From positions 1 to 64,000 of the forward strand of contig JAJXZL010000003.1 of the NCBI GenBank assembly GCA_021780075.1: a stretch of DNA of 64,000 bases, given 5' to 3'. Shown here piece by piece: positions 1 to 8,983 of the stretch (the first letter of the stretch is position 1; each line of letters starts with the position of its first letter). This stretch comes from Acidobacteriota bacterium (GTDB lineage: Bacteria; Acidobacteriota; Terriglobia; Terriglobales; Acidobacteriaceae). The position numbers were made by a program, and so were the translations under genes. The notes beneath the pieces are model-generated. The model saw only the letters and a program-made list of their open reading frames with translations, ran no database searches and was not told the DNA's origin.

Positions 1-2
1 AT

Positions 3-119
3 TTGGGCGAAACTCCATTTGTCAACATGGTTCGGAGGGCGGGCAAGAAAGTCCTCTTTGAGCCGGGCGACACGAGGCAGCAGTGGAAAGGGGAAGCCGC
101 GGCTAGCTTCGTTTCATAG
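3..119 (+). CDS. 3' end of an unidentified protein, cut by the window edge
   Basis: An open frame enters from the left edge and stops at TAG (117-119) after 38 codons. Its peptide has ordinary protein composition (for example GETPFVNMVRRAGKK) and reads better than the other two frames. A strong plus-strand terminator follows at 195-233, as expected after a rightward gene. I do not recognise the family, and too little is visible to assign a function. It is convergent with smc. Confidence 0.4.
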   Translation: MGETPFVNMVRRAGKKVLFEPGDTRQQWKGEAAASFVS

Positions 120-124
120 GGATC

Positions 125-167
125 ACCAGTAGCCGCACGCTACCGACCTCCAGCGTCGGCTACTGGT
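125..167. repeat. Long imperfect inverted repeat between convergent genes
   Basis: ACCAGTAGCCG-C-ACGCT pairs with AGCGT-CGGCTACTGGT around a 10-nt loop, giving a 16-bp stem with one bulged C. It has no U-tract on either strand, so it is not a classical terminator. It could be a REP-like element or an mRNA 3'-end stabiliser. Confidence 0.6.
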
Positions 168-194
168 CCCCGCTTTCATCTTGTGAAAGACAAG

Positions 195-233
195 CGCCTC
201 CGAAGAGAAGAGTTCCTTCGGAGGCGATTTTTC
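195..233 (+). terminator. Rho-independent terminator
   Basis: A perfect 11-bp stem (CGCCTCCGAAG / CTTCGGAGGCG) with a 10-nt loop is followed on the plus strand by ATTTTT. It ends the rightward gene from the left edge. The minus-strand side, which would serve smc, has only a weak T-rich tail. Confidence 0.8.
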
Positions 234-290
234 GTTCTGCTGCAATCCGCGCACATTTTCAGCAACCGAGCAGCAACGGGCGCTCAACCG

Positions 291-3200
291 CTATGCGGTG
301 GCGCGCTGCTGCTCGTGCCCGCCAAGCCGCACACTGACCACCTTCGACACGCCCGGCTCCTGCATGGTGACGCCATAGATCATGTCGGCGGAGTGCATCA
401 TGCGCTTGGAGTGGGTAACAACGAGGAATTGCGTCTCCAGGCTCAGCGAGTGCAGCAGATCCGCCAGCCTGCCCACATTGGTTTCGTCCAGTGCGGCGTC
501 CACTTCGTCGAGCACGCAGAACGGGCTGGGCCGGAATTGGAAGATGCCCACCAGAAGCGACAGGGCAGTGAGCGCCTTTTCGCCGCCCGAGAGCAAGAGC
601 ACATTCTGCAGCTTCTTTCCCGGCGGTGAGGCCACGATGTCCAAGCCACTTTCGGCCTGATTCTCCGCGTCGGTGATGCGCAGGAAAGCCTGGCCGCCCT
701 GGAAGAGCCGCGCAAAGACCTTGCCAAAGTTTTCGTTAATCTGCGCAAAGGCTTCTTCAAACCTGGTGCGGGAAATCTGGTCTATTTCCTTGATTGTCTC
801 CTGCGTGTTCTCGATGGACTCGATCAGATCCCTGCGCTGCGTTTCGAGGAATCCGTGACGCTCCGCCGTTTCCTTGTATTCGTCGAGGGCCATCATATTG
901 ACCGGGCCCATCTGCTCGATGCGCTGGCGCAGGCCGCGGCAGGTCTCCTCTTCAAGAGCGAGAGCCTCATCGGCCAGGTGAACAATCTCCGCGTCGGCGC
1001 GCAGGGCGGACGCCTCGATATTCACTTCAGTCAGGCAGCTTGCCTCAAGATGCTCGAGGTCCGAACGCAGCCTGGCCACAGCGCTGGAACGGCTGGCGCG
1101 GTCTTCGCGCAACTGGTCCAGCGCGGCGCGGCCGGTCTTCAATTGCGTTTCCAACGACGCCAGTTGCAGGCGAAGATCGTGCGCCTGCGCAGACATGGTC
1201 TGCCCCTGGGCCAGTGCCTCGGCGCGCTGCGCCGTCAGTTCCTGCGCACGCTGCGCCAACTCGGCGCTTTCGCGGGTGCGCTGCTCGCGCTCCGCCTCGG
1301 CGGCGGCGCGCTGCTGCTCCAGGGAGAGTACACGGCGCTGCAGGTCAGCATGGAGCCGGTCAATACGCTGGAAGGCTGCCTCCGCGCCACGTCGCCGTTC
1401 CTCAAGGCCAGCCAACTCCGCTGTGACCTGCGCCGCCTCCTGCTGCAAACCTTCGCGCTTTTGCCGCAACGAGGCTAACTGCGCCTGCTGCTCCTCGATG
1501 GCTGCTTCAGCTGTGGCGTGCTCCGCCTCAAGGCGCATTGCCTCTTCGCGCTTCTGCCCGATGACGGCAGACTTGACGTTACGCGCATCACTGTTGCGCG
1601 CGGCCTGGAGGGACCACTCCTGCAAACGCCGCTCAACGCGCTGTGCTTCGGCCTCCATCTGCTTGAGCGCGGCGCCCTGGTTCGCGGCTTCGCGCTCGGC
1701 CATGCGGCGTTCTTCGCTGCGTGTTTCCAACTGCGCCGCGAATTCTGCGATGGTGCGGGTGAGCGCTACTGCCTCAGTCTCAGCGTCCGCCAGATCCTTC
1801 TCCAAGCCGGCCAGCCGTGAGTCGATCTCGCGCAGTTCGCGCTTGAGGGCGAGCGGGCCTTCGCTGGCCGGCTTGCCGCCGGTTACCGTTGCGTTGTGGA
1901 AGCACTCTCCCTCAGGCGTGAGGAAGAAGGCATGCTGGTGCTCGCTGGCCAGCCTCTGGGCGTCGGCAGCGTTTGCCACCAGATACCCGTGGCGCAGCTT
2001 GGGCAGAATCATCTCCAGCGAGCGGCCGAATCCGTTGAGGACGCGTATGGCGTCCTTGAGCGGCGTGACCCCGGCTGCTGTGATTGTGCCGTGGCCATTG
2101 TCCGAGCCGCCCTGCGCAGTACTCTCCGGGTAAATCAGGAACGTCGCGCGGCCGTCCACGCCCGACTTCAGCAGCCGGACACCTTCTTCTGCGGCGGTCC
2201 AGCTCTTGACCACCACATAATTCAGCTCGTCGCGGAGGAACTCATCCACTACGCCCTCATGCGCGTCGCTAACCTCAAGAAAGTCTGCCAGCGTGCCCAC
2301 CGGAGCCATGCCCTGCGCCAGCGCGCCGGGCTTGAGCAGCCGTCGCACCGTGTCAGTGGAGTAGCTGTGGTCGCGAATCAGTGCGGCCAGCGAGTTGCGC
2401 CGGCCGGTTGCCGTGGCTTGCGCGCTGCGCAACTGGTTGGCGCGTGCCCGCAGGGCGTCTTCTTCAGCACGGCGCGCCTGCAGGCTCTCGCGCAGAGATA
2501 CGATTTCGTTCTCCAACTGCTTAAGCGACTCGCCTGCGGACTCGAAGCGCAGCTTTACCTGCCCGCTTTGCACGCCCATGTGCTCCAGCTCATTCCGCGC
2601 CTGGCCCATCTCGGCTTCAAGTCGCTCCGCCTCGCGCTCCAGTGCTGCCAGGCTTTCTTCAGCCTGCGCGGTGCTGTTGCGCGCGTTACCGGCCTGGGCA
2701 AGCAGGTGCATGGCGTGGCGGCGGCTGGATTCCAACTGGCGCTCCGCGCTGAAAACCTCTTCGGCCGCCGTGCGTGCCTCCTGCTGGCGTACCTCCACCT
2801 TCTGATGAAAGGCATGCGCTTCGCCGGCCGCGGTTTCAAGAAAACTATGCTGCTGCGCGCGCTCCTCGGCAATGCCGCCGAGCTGCGTCCGCGTCTGCTC
2901 CAGCTCGGCCGCCGCAGCGGCCAGCCGTGCTTCAAGTTCGTTGATGCGCTCGCCGTTGCTGCGCTCGCGCGCCGTGGCGCGTTCCAGCTCAACTGCCGCT
3001 GCGTTGGCCCGGTTCTGCGTCTCCTGGCCCTCGCGCTCCAGCTCGTAGCCGCGCTCTGTGAGTGCGTGCTGGCTCGCCTCCTGCGTTTCAATTTCACTTG
3101 CGGAGCCGTTGATCCGCTCGGTCAGGCTGGCAATCTCCTGCTCCAGCCGCGCCTGGTCGGCGTCCATCGTCGCCATGCGGCTGGCCAGCACCACGCGCAG

Positions 3201-4109
3201 GCGGCCGCGGAGTTCATCGCGCACGGCGGCGAAACGCTCGGCCTTTGATGCCTGCCGCTTGAGGCTGTTCATCTGGCGCGTGACTTCTTCAAAAATGTCG
3301 TCCACGCGCGCCAGGTTCTGCTTGGAGCTCTCAAGGCGCAACTCGGCGAGCCGCTTCTTTGTCTTGAAGCGCGTAATGCCCGCGGCTTCTTCAATAATGG
3401 CCCGACGGTCGTGCGGCTTGGAGCTGAGCAGTTGCCCGATCTGCTCCTGCGCGATGATGGCGTAGCTGTCCGGCCCCAGACCGGTGCCCATGAAGATGTC
3501 CTGAATGTCGCGCAAGCGGCACAGCTTGCCATTGAGCAGATATTCGCTCTCTCCGGTACGGAACAGCCGCCGGGTAATTACAACTTCGCCCTTTTGCGGT
3601 GTGCGGTGGAACTTGCGGCGGCGGATCTTGAGCACCACCGCTTGCGGGCCCTCGGCAGTGATGGTCTGCTGCTCCGGCTCATCCTCCTCGATCACCTTGC
3701 CGGGCTGCTCGGCAGACATGATCTCCTCGGCCTCTGCTGCCCGCTGGCGACGCACTTCATCTTCATCCCAGTCCGTCGGCCCGTCGTGGTCAACCACGAC
3801 CTCAGGCTCCACGGCAATGGGCCCCTCGTATGCCTCGGGGTCAACCATTGTGAGCGTGACCTCTGCCATGCCCAGCGGCTTGCGGTCGCGGGTTCCGGCA
3901 AAGATGACATCCTGCATATGCGTACCGCGGAGGCTTTTGGCACTCTGCTCACCCAGTACCCAGCTCATGCCGTCAAGGATGTTCGACTTGCCGCACCCGT
4001 TTGGCCCAACTACCACAGCGATGCCCGTACCCGGCACGGTGAGTTCCGTGCGGTCGCAAAAGCTTTTGAAGCCGAGGATGTGGATCTTTTTCAGTTTCAG
4101 CATGGACAC
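291..4109 (-). CDS. smc: Chromosome partition/condensin ATPase SMC
   Basis: SMC forms the ring-shaped condensin that organises and helps segregate the nucleoid, together with ScpA and ScpB (not in this window). The 1272-residue protein has the N-terminal Walker A (GPNGCGKSN, about residues 35-43), long coiled coils on both sides of a hinge near the middle, the ABC signature LLLSGGEKA and the C-terminal Walker B (VLDEVDAALDE). An oddity is an insert of about 70 residues, very rich in Asp and Glu, at roughly residues 90-170 in the N-terminal head lobe. It lies between EVTLT and the conserved ITRRLFRTGESEY segment, which are only about 20 residues apart in Bacillus SMC. The gene stands alone, leftward, downstream of oxyR with a 260-bp gap. 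Identification is secure. Confidence 0.97.
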   Translation of the reverse strand: MSMLKLKKIHILGFKSFCDRTELTVPGTGIAVVVGPNGCGKSNILDGMSWVLGEQSAKSLRGTHMQDVIFAGTRDRKPLGMAEVTLTMVDPEAYEGPIAVEPEVVVDHDGPTDWDEDEVRRQRAAEAEEIMSAEQPGKVIEEDEPEQQTITAEGPQAVVLKIRRRKFHRTPQKGEVVITRRLFRTGESEYLLNGKLCRLRDIQDIFMGTGLGPDSYAIIAQEQIGQLLSSKPHDRRAIIEEAAGITRFKTKKRLAELRLESSKQNLARVDDIFEEVTRQMNSLKRQASKAERFAAVRDELRGRLRVVLASRMATMDADQARLEQEIASLTERINGSASEIETQEASQHALTERGYELEREGQETQNRANAAAVELERATARERSNGERINELEARLAAAAAELEQTRTQLGGIAEERAQQHSFLETAAGEAHAFHQKVEVRQQEARTAAEEVFSAERQLESSRRHAMHLLAQAGNARNSTAQAEESLAALEREAERLEAEMGQARNELEHMGVQSGQVKLRFESAGESLKQLENEIVSLRESLQARRAEEDALRARANQLRSAQATATGRRNSLAALIRDHSYSTDTVRRLLKPGALAQGMAPVGTLADFLEVSDAHEGVVDEFLRDELNYVVVKSWTAAEEGVRLLKSGVDGRATFLIYPESTAQGGSDNGHGTITAAGVTPLKDAIRVLNGFGRSLEMILPKLRHGYLVANAADAQRLASEHQHAFFLTPEGECFHNATVTGGKPASEGPLALKRELREIDSRLAGLEKDLADAETEAVALTRTIAEFAAQLETRSEERRMAEREAANQGAALKQMEAEAQRVERRLQEWSLQAARNSDARNVKSAVIGQKREEAMRLEAEHATAEAAIEEQQAQLASLRQKREGLQQEAAQVTAELAGLEERRRGAEAAFQRIDRLHADLQRRVLSLEQQRAAAEAEREQRTRESAELAQRAQELTAQRAEALAQGQTMSAQAHDLRLQLASLETQLKTGRAALDQLREDRASRSSAVARLRSDLEHLEASCLTEVNIEASALRADAEIVHLADEALALEEETCRGLRQRIEQMGPVNMMALDEYKETAERHGFLETQRRDLIESIENTQETIKEIDQISRTRFEEAFAQINENFGKVFARLFQGGQAFLRITDAENQAESGLDIVASPPGKKLQNVLLLSGGEKALTALSLLVGIFQFRPSPFCVLDEVDAALDETNVGRLADLLHSLSLETQFLVVTHSKRMMHSADMIYGVTMQEPGVSKVVSVRLGGHEQQRATA

Positions 4110-4253
4110 TCCGGTTAGCTGCGGTTGTGCACGACTCTGTTTTTTGCCGCCACGGCAAACTGCCGCCTGAGCCCGTGCGACGGATGGATTACCCTTCGAC
4201 TACAGACTTTAAGGAGCCAAGAGGGTAGGGTCAACGGCGGGAAATGGGGTTTT

Positions 4254-4350
4254 TGTGGATAAGGCGGGCCGGAATTCGACTTCTGCAAGAATCTCCGGAA
4301 ATAGGCGCGGAATTCCCGGTTTTCCTGGAGTTTCTCCCTATTTTTCCACA
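4254..4350. promoter_or_regulatory. Possible pair of DnaA boxes in the smc upstream region
   Basis: TGTGGATAA at 4254-4262 is the reverse complement of the consensus DnaA box TTATCCACA. TTTTCCACA at 4342-4350 is a one-mismatch box in the opposite orientation. Both lie in the 260-bp gap between oxyR and smc. Nine-base matches occur by chance at about this frequency in 64 kb, so the call is tentative. No AT-rich unwinding element or further boxes were seen, so this is not proposed as an origin. Confidence 0.3.
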
Positions 4351-4369
4351 AACCGAGACCCATCGCTTG

Positions 4370-5272
4370 TCAGTTCAGAACCTTCGCGGAATCGACTGCC
4401 GAGAGAATCACTTTTTCCAGTGCCCGCAGTGCCTGAGGCCGGGGAAATCCCGGACGGCTGGCCAGCCGGATGGCACGGAACGACCGCCCGGCCAACTGCC
4501 GCAGTACAATTCCACGCTGCCCTAAAGAACTGGCCGCCAGCGCCGGAATGAGCGTGACTCCATAGCCGGCTGCGACCAGGTTCACCAGCGTCTCCAGCGT
4601 TGCGGCCTGCATGGACCCCTGCAACCCGCTGCGCGGCCCGTGCTTTGTTCCGCAGGCCGCCAGGGCCTGATTGGCCAGGCAATGCCCCTCGGCCAGCACC
4701 AACAGTTCATCGGCCAACGCCTCCTCAGGGAGAGACGCGCCGGCGGCCAAACGGTGATTCAAGGGCAGGGCGGCCAGCAAGGGCTCCTCAAACAGGGTGA
4801 TTTCTGTAATCTCAGGGGCCTCGGTCGCCGTAGCCAGCAGCAGCGCGTCCAGCCGGTGGTTTCGGAGCGCGTCCACGAGCGCGTGGGTCTGATCCTCCCA
4901 CAACTCGATCGTCAGGCCGGGGTAACCCTGGTGCAACGGATTGAGAATCAGCGGCATGAGGTATGGCGCAAGCGTGGGAATCACTCCCAGCTTCAGCGGC
5001 CCAACGAGCGGGTCGCGCGCCGCGCGAGCCACCTGCTCCATCTGCTTTGCCTCATCGAGTGCGTGCTGCGCATGGGCCAGAATTCGGCTGCCCACTGGAG
5101 TCATCTCGACTCGCTTGTTGGTGCGCTCGAACAGCGTGACGCCCAGCTCGTCCTCCAGCTTGCGAATCTGGCTGCTCAGTGTTGGTTGGCTCACGTTGCA
5201 TGCTTCAGCGGCGCGGCCAAAATGGCGGTGCGCGGCCACGGCCACCATGTAGCGAAGATCCTGCAGGTTCAT
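4370..5272 (-). CDS. oxyR: LysR-family peroxide sensor OxyR
   Basis: The 300-residue protein has an N-terminal LysR winged HTH (about residues 1-60) and a substrate-binding-type effector domain. Cysteines at about residues 198 and 207, in the context EGHCLANQALAACG, match the redox-switch pair C199/C208 of E. coli OxyR in spacing and surroundings. This favours OxyR over a generic LysR regulator. Peroxide would oxidise the pair and turn on antioxidant genes. None of the usual targets (katG, ahpCF, dps) is adjacent. The region just upstream holds three ATAG half-sites (near 5303, 5316 and 5322), which could be part of an autoregulatory site, but their spacing does not match the full OxyR consensus. 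Confidence 0.9.
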   Translation of the reverse strand: MNLQDLRYMVAVAAHRHFGRAAEACNVSQPTLSSQIRKLEDELGVTLFERTNKRVEMTPVGSRILAHAQHALDEAKQMEQVARAARDPLVGPLKLGVIPTLAPYLMPLILNPLHQGYPGLTIELWEDQTHALVDALRNHRLDALLLATATEAPEITEITLFEEPLLAALPLNHRLAAGASLPEEALADELLVLAEGHCLANQALAACGTKHGPRSGLQGSMQAATLETLVNLVAAGYGVTLIPALAASSLGQRGIVLRQLAGRSFRAIRLASRPGFPRPQALRALEKVILSAVDSAKVLN

Positions 5273-6002
5273 CGATTGCCCCGAATATCACTGGTCACTG
5301 CCATAGAATATACCGATAGTCATAGTGGAAACGATTGTCGCTCTATATCGAAACAGATGCCAGGTGTTAGCTCGTAATCGCCTATTGAGTTTGCGGGAAT
5401 TTTCCGGAGAAGTAATCGCAAGTGAATCATATGTAAAGAGTTACGTTTATATCTGAACTTGATCCGATTAGAGCGGCCGTGGATTGCTCCCCAGACCTAT
5501 GAACGACAACTTATCGCGATCTATCATGTTTACAATAAGAACTTTAGACGGAAATAATAATGTTTTGCTTCGGAAACTATCATCCCGAAAATGCGGACTG
5601 ATGCCTAGTCACCACTACGGGGATGAGGGCGCGATGCGCGTCTTTGAGAACGGAACGAGAAGCCCGGATGTCTATTTTGAGCCAATCACTTCAACAGTCC
5701 AGCGGCGAACGAATCGGTCGGCGACCGCCGTCGAGGATCACCGGAGAGGCCAATCGATTAGAAGCATCGAAAGTCTACGACAATTATGCACAGTAACGTA
5801 ACTTGTTGATATTGATAATGAAAAAGCAAAAACCAAGATTTTACTTGAGGATTATGGCAACCATGCGCAGGGTTCCCCATCGTATTTGGGGCGGCAGTTG
5901 GGCCGTTTTGATTAGGCGGATCCGGCCGACGACGCTGGCGCGTTGCGCCTTTGGTAGGGGTCTGGCACCTAGTGCACGAAGGAGGGCCGAGCCTCTTCAA
6001 AG
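5273..6002. other. AT-richer intergenic patch without a convincing gene
   Basis: 730 bases are visibly more AT-rich than the flanks. The longest open frame (5484-5801, plus) needs a TTG start, has no ribosome binding site and has atypical composition, so I do not call it a gene. The first 50 bases carry the likely oxyR promoter region. The rest shows no recognisable feature. Confidence 0.5.
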
Positions 6003-6215
6003 CTAATCGCCAGCCCCACTGCTCGCGGATTGGCGGACGCTGAAGGCTATCCTGTCAAAAGCGTGGTCAATTCCAAAGGCCAGATCCTTCATGCCCATCG
6101 TCACTCCACAGGCAATGAGAGCGCAGAGAAGCGCGTATTCAACAAGATCCTGAGCTTCTTCGCATACCATCAGGGTACGCAGCCAAACATAGATTCTTAG
6201 AGTCAGGTCGTTCAA
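6003..6215 (-). CDS. Flp/Fap-type pilin subunit, orphan
   Basis: The 70-residue product has the Flp pilin signature: a short N-terminal stretch, then EEAQDLVEYALLCALIACG running into one hydrophobic helix and a short tail. Flp pilins form tight-adherence (Tad) pili after cleavage by the TadV/CpaA prepilin peptidase. I chose the TTG start at 6215 because AGGAGG lies just upstream and the resulting length is typical. The frame extends further upstream without a signal. No tad/cpa secretion genes are in the window, so the subunit is an orphan or works with a locus elsewhere. It sits in the AT-richer patch between oxyR and recQ. Confidence 0.75.
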   Translation of the reverse strand: MNDLTLRIYVWLRTLMVCEEAQDLVEYALLCALIACGVTMGMKDLAFGIDHAFDRIAFSVRQSASSGAGD

Positions 6216-6561
6216 TTCTCCTCCTTCTGCCCTCCGAGTCCCAGACTGGCGACGGCCATCAAAGTGGCGGGTCGGTGGCATCCAGTGCATTCGGCTGGAA
6301 ACAATCTAATGCGAATGTTAGCCGCTAAGGTATACCACAACAGTTGCAAGTGTATGCAAATAAAAGGGGATAAAGGTGGGATTTTAGTGACTAATGTACC
6401 GTATTGCCTTGCCCGTTGCCTCAACAGGTTCAAAATATCCGTGTTGCTGGCCGGGATGTGCGCGGATCGCAAGTTGCTGTTCCCGGTCCTGTAGAGTGTC
6501 TTGAGGGGCGTACGCGGAGTTGAGGTTGGAGTCGCACGGACCCCCATAGGCTTTCCACTTG
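6216..6561. other. Intergenic region between divergent pilin and recQ genes
   Basis: 346 bases contain AT-rich stretches (for example around 6300-6400) that probably hold the promoters of the leftward pilin gene and rightward recQ. I could not pick a reliable -35/-10 pair. The open frames listed here are short and lack ribosome binding sites. Confidence 0.4.
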
Positions 6562-8616
6562 ATGAATCTTTCCAAGTCACAGGACCTCCTCGGCATTTTG
6601 CGTTCCACCTTTGGCTTCTCGCGCTTTCGGGCGAACCAGGAGGCGGTCTGCATGGCAGCCATCGAGGGGCGCGACCTGCTGCTGGTGATGCCGACCGGAG
6701 CAGGCAAGTCCCTGTGCTACCAGTTGCCGGCTATTGCTCTAGGCGGAACCGCACTGGTGATCTCGCCGCTGATTGCGCTGATGGAGGATCAGGTGGCCAA
6801 GCTGGCCGCGCTGGGACTTCGGGTGGCGCGGATACACTCCGGGCTGGACCGCGCGGCTTCGCGGCAGGCCTGCGTGGACTACCTGCAAGGCAACCTGCAA
6901 TTCCTGTTTATTGCGCCGGAGCGGCTGCGCGTACCGGGCTTTGGCGAGATGCTGGCCAAACGCAGGCCCGCGCTGATTGCCATAGACGAGGCGCATTGCA
7001 TTTCGCAGTGGGGGCACGACTTCAGGCCAGACTACCGGATGCTGGGCCAGTACCTGCCCGCGCTGCGGCCCGCGCCCGTACTTGCGCTGACGGCTACGGC
7101 AACGCCCACGGTGCAGGAGGACATTCTTGCTCAGCTTGGGATGGCGAAGCCGGAGCGCTTCATCCACGGCTTCCGGCGCGAAAATATTGCGATTGAGGTG
7201 GTGGAGGTCCCAGTGCCGCAGCGGCCGGAGGCGGTCTGCGGTCTGCTGGCGGATAAGGCCCGGCGGCCGGCTATTGTTTATGCTTCCTCGCGCAAGCTGG
7301 CCGAGACGCTGGCCGCCGAGTTGTCGCGTACGGTTTCGGCTGCGGCGTACCATGCGGGGCTGGATGCGGAGACGCGGGAGCGCGTGCAGGCCGCGTTCCA
7401 GTCTGGAGCACTCGAGGTTGTGGTGGCCACGATTGCTTTCGGCATGGGCATCGACAAGGCCGACATTCGCACGGTGATTCATGCTGGGTTGCCGGCGACG
7501 CTGGAAGGCTACTACCAGGAGATTGGACGGGCGGGACGGGACGGGGCTCAGAGCCGGACGTTTCTGATGCACTCCTATGCGGACCAGCGGACGCATGACT
7601 TCTTCTTGAACAGGGACTACCCGCCGGTGGGGAATTTGGAACAGGTGTTTAAGACGCTGGGGGAAGATCCGCAGGCAGAGGGGGAACTGCGAGAAAACTC
7701 GAAACTAGATGAGGAAGAATTCGATAAGGCGCTGGAAAAACTGGAGATTCACGGTGGCGCCAAGGTGGACTTTGGCGGGTATGTGACACGGGGTAGAACG
7801 GGATGGAAGAAAACTTATGCGGTACAGGCGCAGCACCGGGCGGAGCAGCTCGGGAAGGTGCTGCGGTTTACCGAGTCCAGCGAATGCCGCATGGCGGCGC
7901 TGGTGCGGCACTTTGGCGACGTGGAGGATGCGGGGCGCGTTTGCGGCGTGTGCGACGTGTGCGACCCGGCGGGAGCAGTGCTGCGGTTGTTCCGACGGCC
8001 GTCGGCGGCGGAGCGGGATGCGGTGCAGGCGATTGCGGACGAGCTGCGGGCGGTGGACTACAAGGCTGCAGGCACGCTGCAGAAGGGCATTGACCCAACA
8101 GGACGGCTGGGCCGGAGCGGCTTTGATGGGCTGCTGGATGCGATGACGCGCGCCGGACTCATTGAGATTGAAGAGGCTGAATACGAAAAGGACGGCGAGG
8201 TAAGGCGCTTCCGCAAGGTGCGGCTGACGGCTGCGGGGCTGGAACTGCGGCGGACAACGCCAGTGGAACTGCTGATCGCCGATGGCCTGGTGGAGGAATT
8301 TGGGCGAGCGGCAAGGGCATCACGCGCGCCCAAGAAGGCTGCGGCGAAGACCGGCTCCAGGGACAAGGCAGCCGCCGGGCCGGTGCGGCCCTCTGCTGCG
8401 GCCGAGGCGCTGGTGGCGCAGCTGCGGGAGTGGCGCGCGGGCGAGGCAAAGAGGCTGAGGGTGCCCGCCTATGTGATCCTCCACGACAGGACTTTGAACG
8501 CGGTGGCGCAGGCTCGGCCGGGAAATCCCAGACAGCTGAAAGAAATTGAGGGAATTGGCGAGGCCAAGGTGGAAAAATTTGGTGCCGCAATTCTGGAGTT
8601 GTGCCGAGAGAGATGA
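6562..8616 (+). CDS. recQ: ATP-dependent DNA helicase RecQ
   Basis: RecQ unwinds DNA 3'-5' in recombination and replication-fork repair. The protein shows motif I (PTGAGKSLCYQLPA), the DEAH box (IDEAHCISQWGHDFRPDY), motif VI (QEIGRAGRDG), then the RecQ-C-terminal zinc site with four cysteines (CRMAALVRHF...CGVCDVC), a winged helix, and a C-terminal HRDC domain (about the last 80 residues). An Ala/Lys/Pro-rich linker precedes the HRDC. The ORF track starts at TTG 6559, but ATG 6562 follows directly and is the simpler start; no strong ribosome binding site is visible for either. The length (684 residues) is somewhat above that of E. coli RecQ. Confidence 0.97.
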   Translation: MNLSKSQDLLGILRSTFGFSRFRANQEAVCMAAIEGRDLLLVMPTGAGKSLCYQLPAIALGGTALVISPLIALMEDQVAKLAALGLRVARIHSGLDRAASRQACVDYLQGNLQFLFIAPERLRVPGFGEMLAKRRPALIAIDEAHCISQWGHDFRPDYRMLGQYLPALRPAPVLALTATATPTVQEDILAQLGMAKPERFIHGFRRENIAIEVVEVPVPQRPEAVCGLLADKARRPAIVYASSRKLAETLAAELSRTVSAAAYHAGLDAETRERVQAAFQSGALEVVVATIAFGMGIDKADIRTVIHAGLPATLEGYYQEIGRAGRDGAQSRTFLMHSYADQRTHDFFLNRDYPPVGNLEQVFKTLGEDPQAEGELRENSKLDEEEFDKALEKLEIHGGAKVDFGGYVTRGRTGWKKTYAVQAQHRAEQLGKVLRFTESSECRMAALVRHFGDVEDAGRVCGVCDVCDPAGAVLRLFRRPSAAERDAVQAIADELRAVDYKAAGTLQKGIDPTGRLGRSGFDGLLDAMTRAGLIEIEEAEYEKDGEVRRFRKVRLTAAGLELRRTTPVELLIADGLVEEFGRAARASRAPKKAAAKTGSRDKAAAGPVRPSAAAEALVAQLREWRAGEAKRLRVPAYVILHDRTLNAVAQARPGNPRQLKEIEGIGEAKVEKFGAAILELCRER

Positions 8617-8983
8617 TGCAACACGGCACGCCGTAAAATTCTCTGAAAACATTCCGTGGAAAACAAAAATAAAAGCGGAACAGGGGTGCCAGCAAGCCGC
8701 CGATCTCCAGCGGCCAGCTCTCTGACCTCATCCTGAGAATGCGCATCCCATAGCGGGTGGGTATTTCCATCGTCTGCTTCGAGCGCTGCATCTGTCGGGC
8801 GCTATCCAGCGAACCTGCACCCTTCCAATGGCTTTTTGAACTCAGATGGGCGGAGATAGTTCTGCGTTGAGTGCATGCGTTGGCGGTTATACCGCTTATG
8901 TCAACAATCAAAACCTAACATCGGTAGCAAACCGTCGTTCGCTTCGCCGACTCACAAGGTAGATGCTATGAGACGGTATCCAT
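8617..8983. other. Intergenic region, no gene seen
   Basis: 367 bases lie between the converging recQ and metal ATPase genes. It includes a poly-A-rich stretch (near 8657-8675). No hairpin with a U-tract or convincing open frame was found. The long minus-strand frame here is the shadow of recQ continuing into the gap. Confidence 0.4.

Noticed and set aside
183-4170. Many long frames opposite smc in the ORF track
   Set aside because: They are antisense shadows of the GC-rich smc gene; they follow its codon periodicity and lack ribosome binding sites and domains.
5484-5801. 105-codon frame in the AT-richer patch
   Set aside because: TTG start, no ribosome binding site and unnatural composition.
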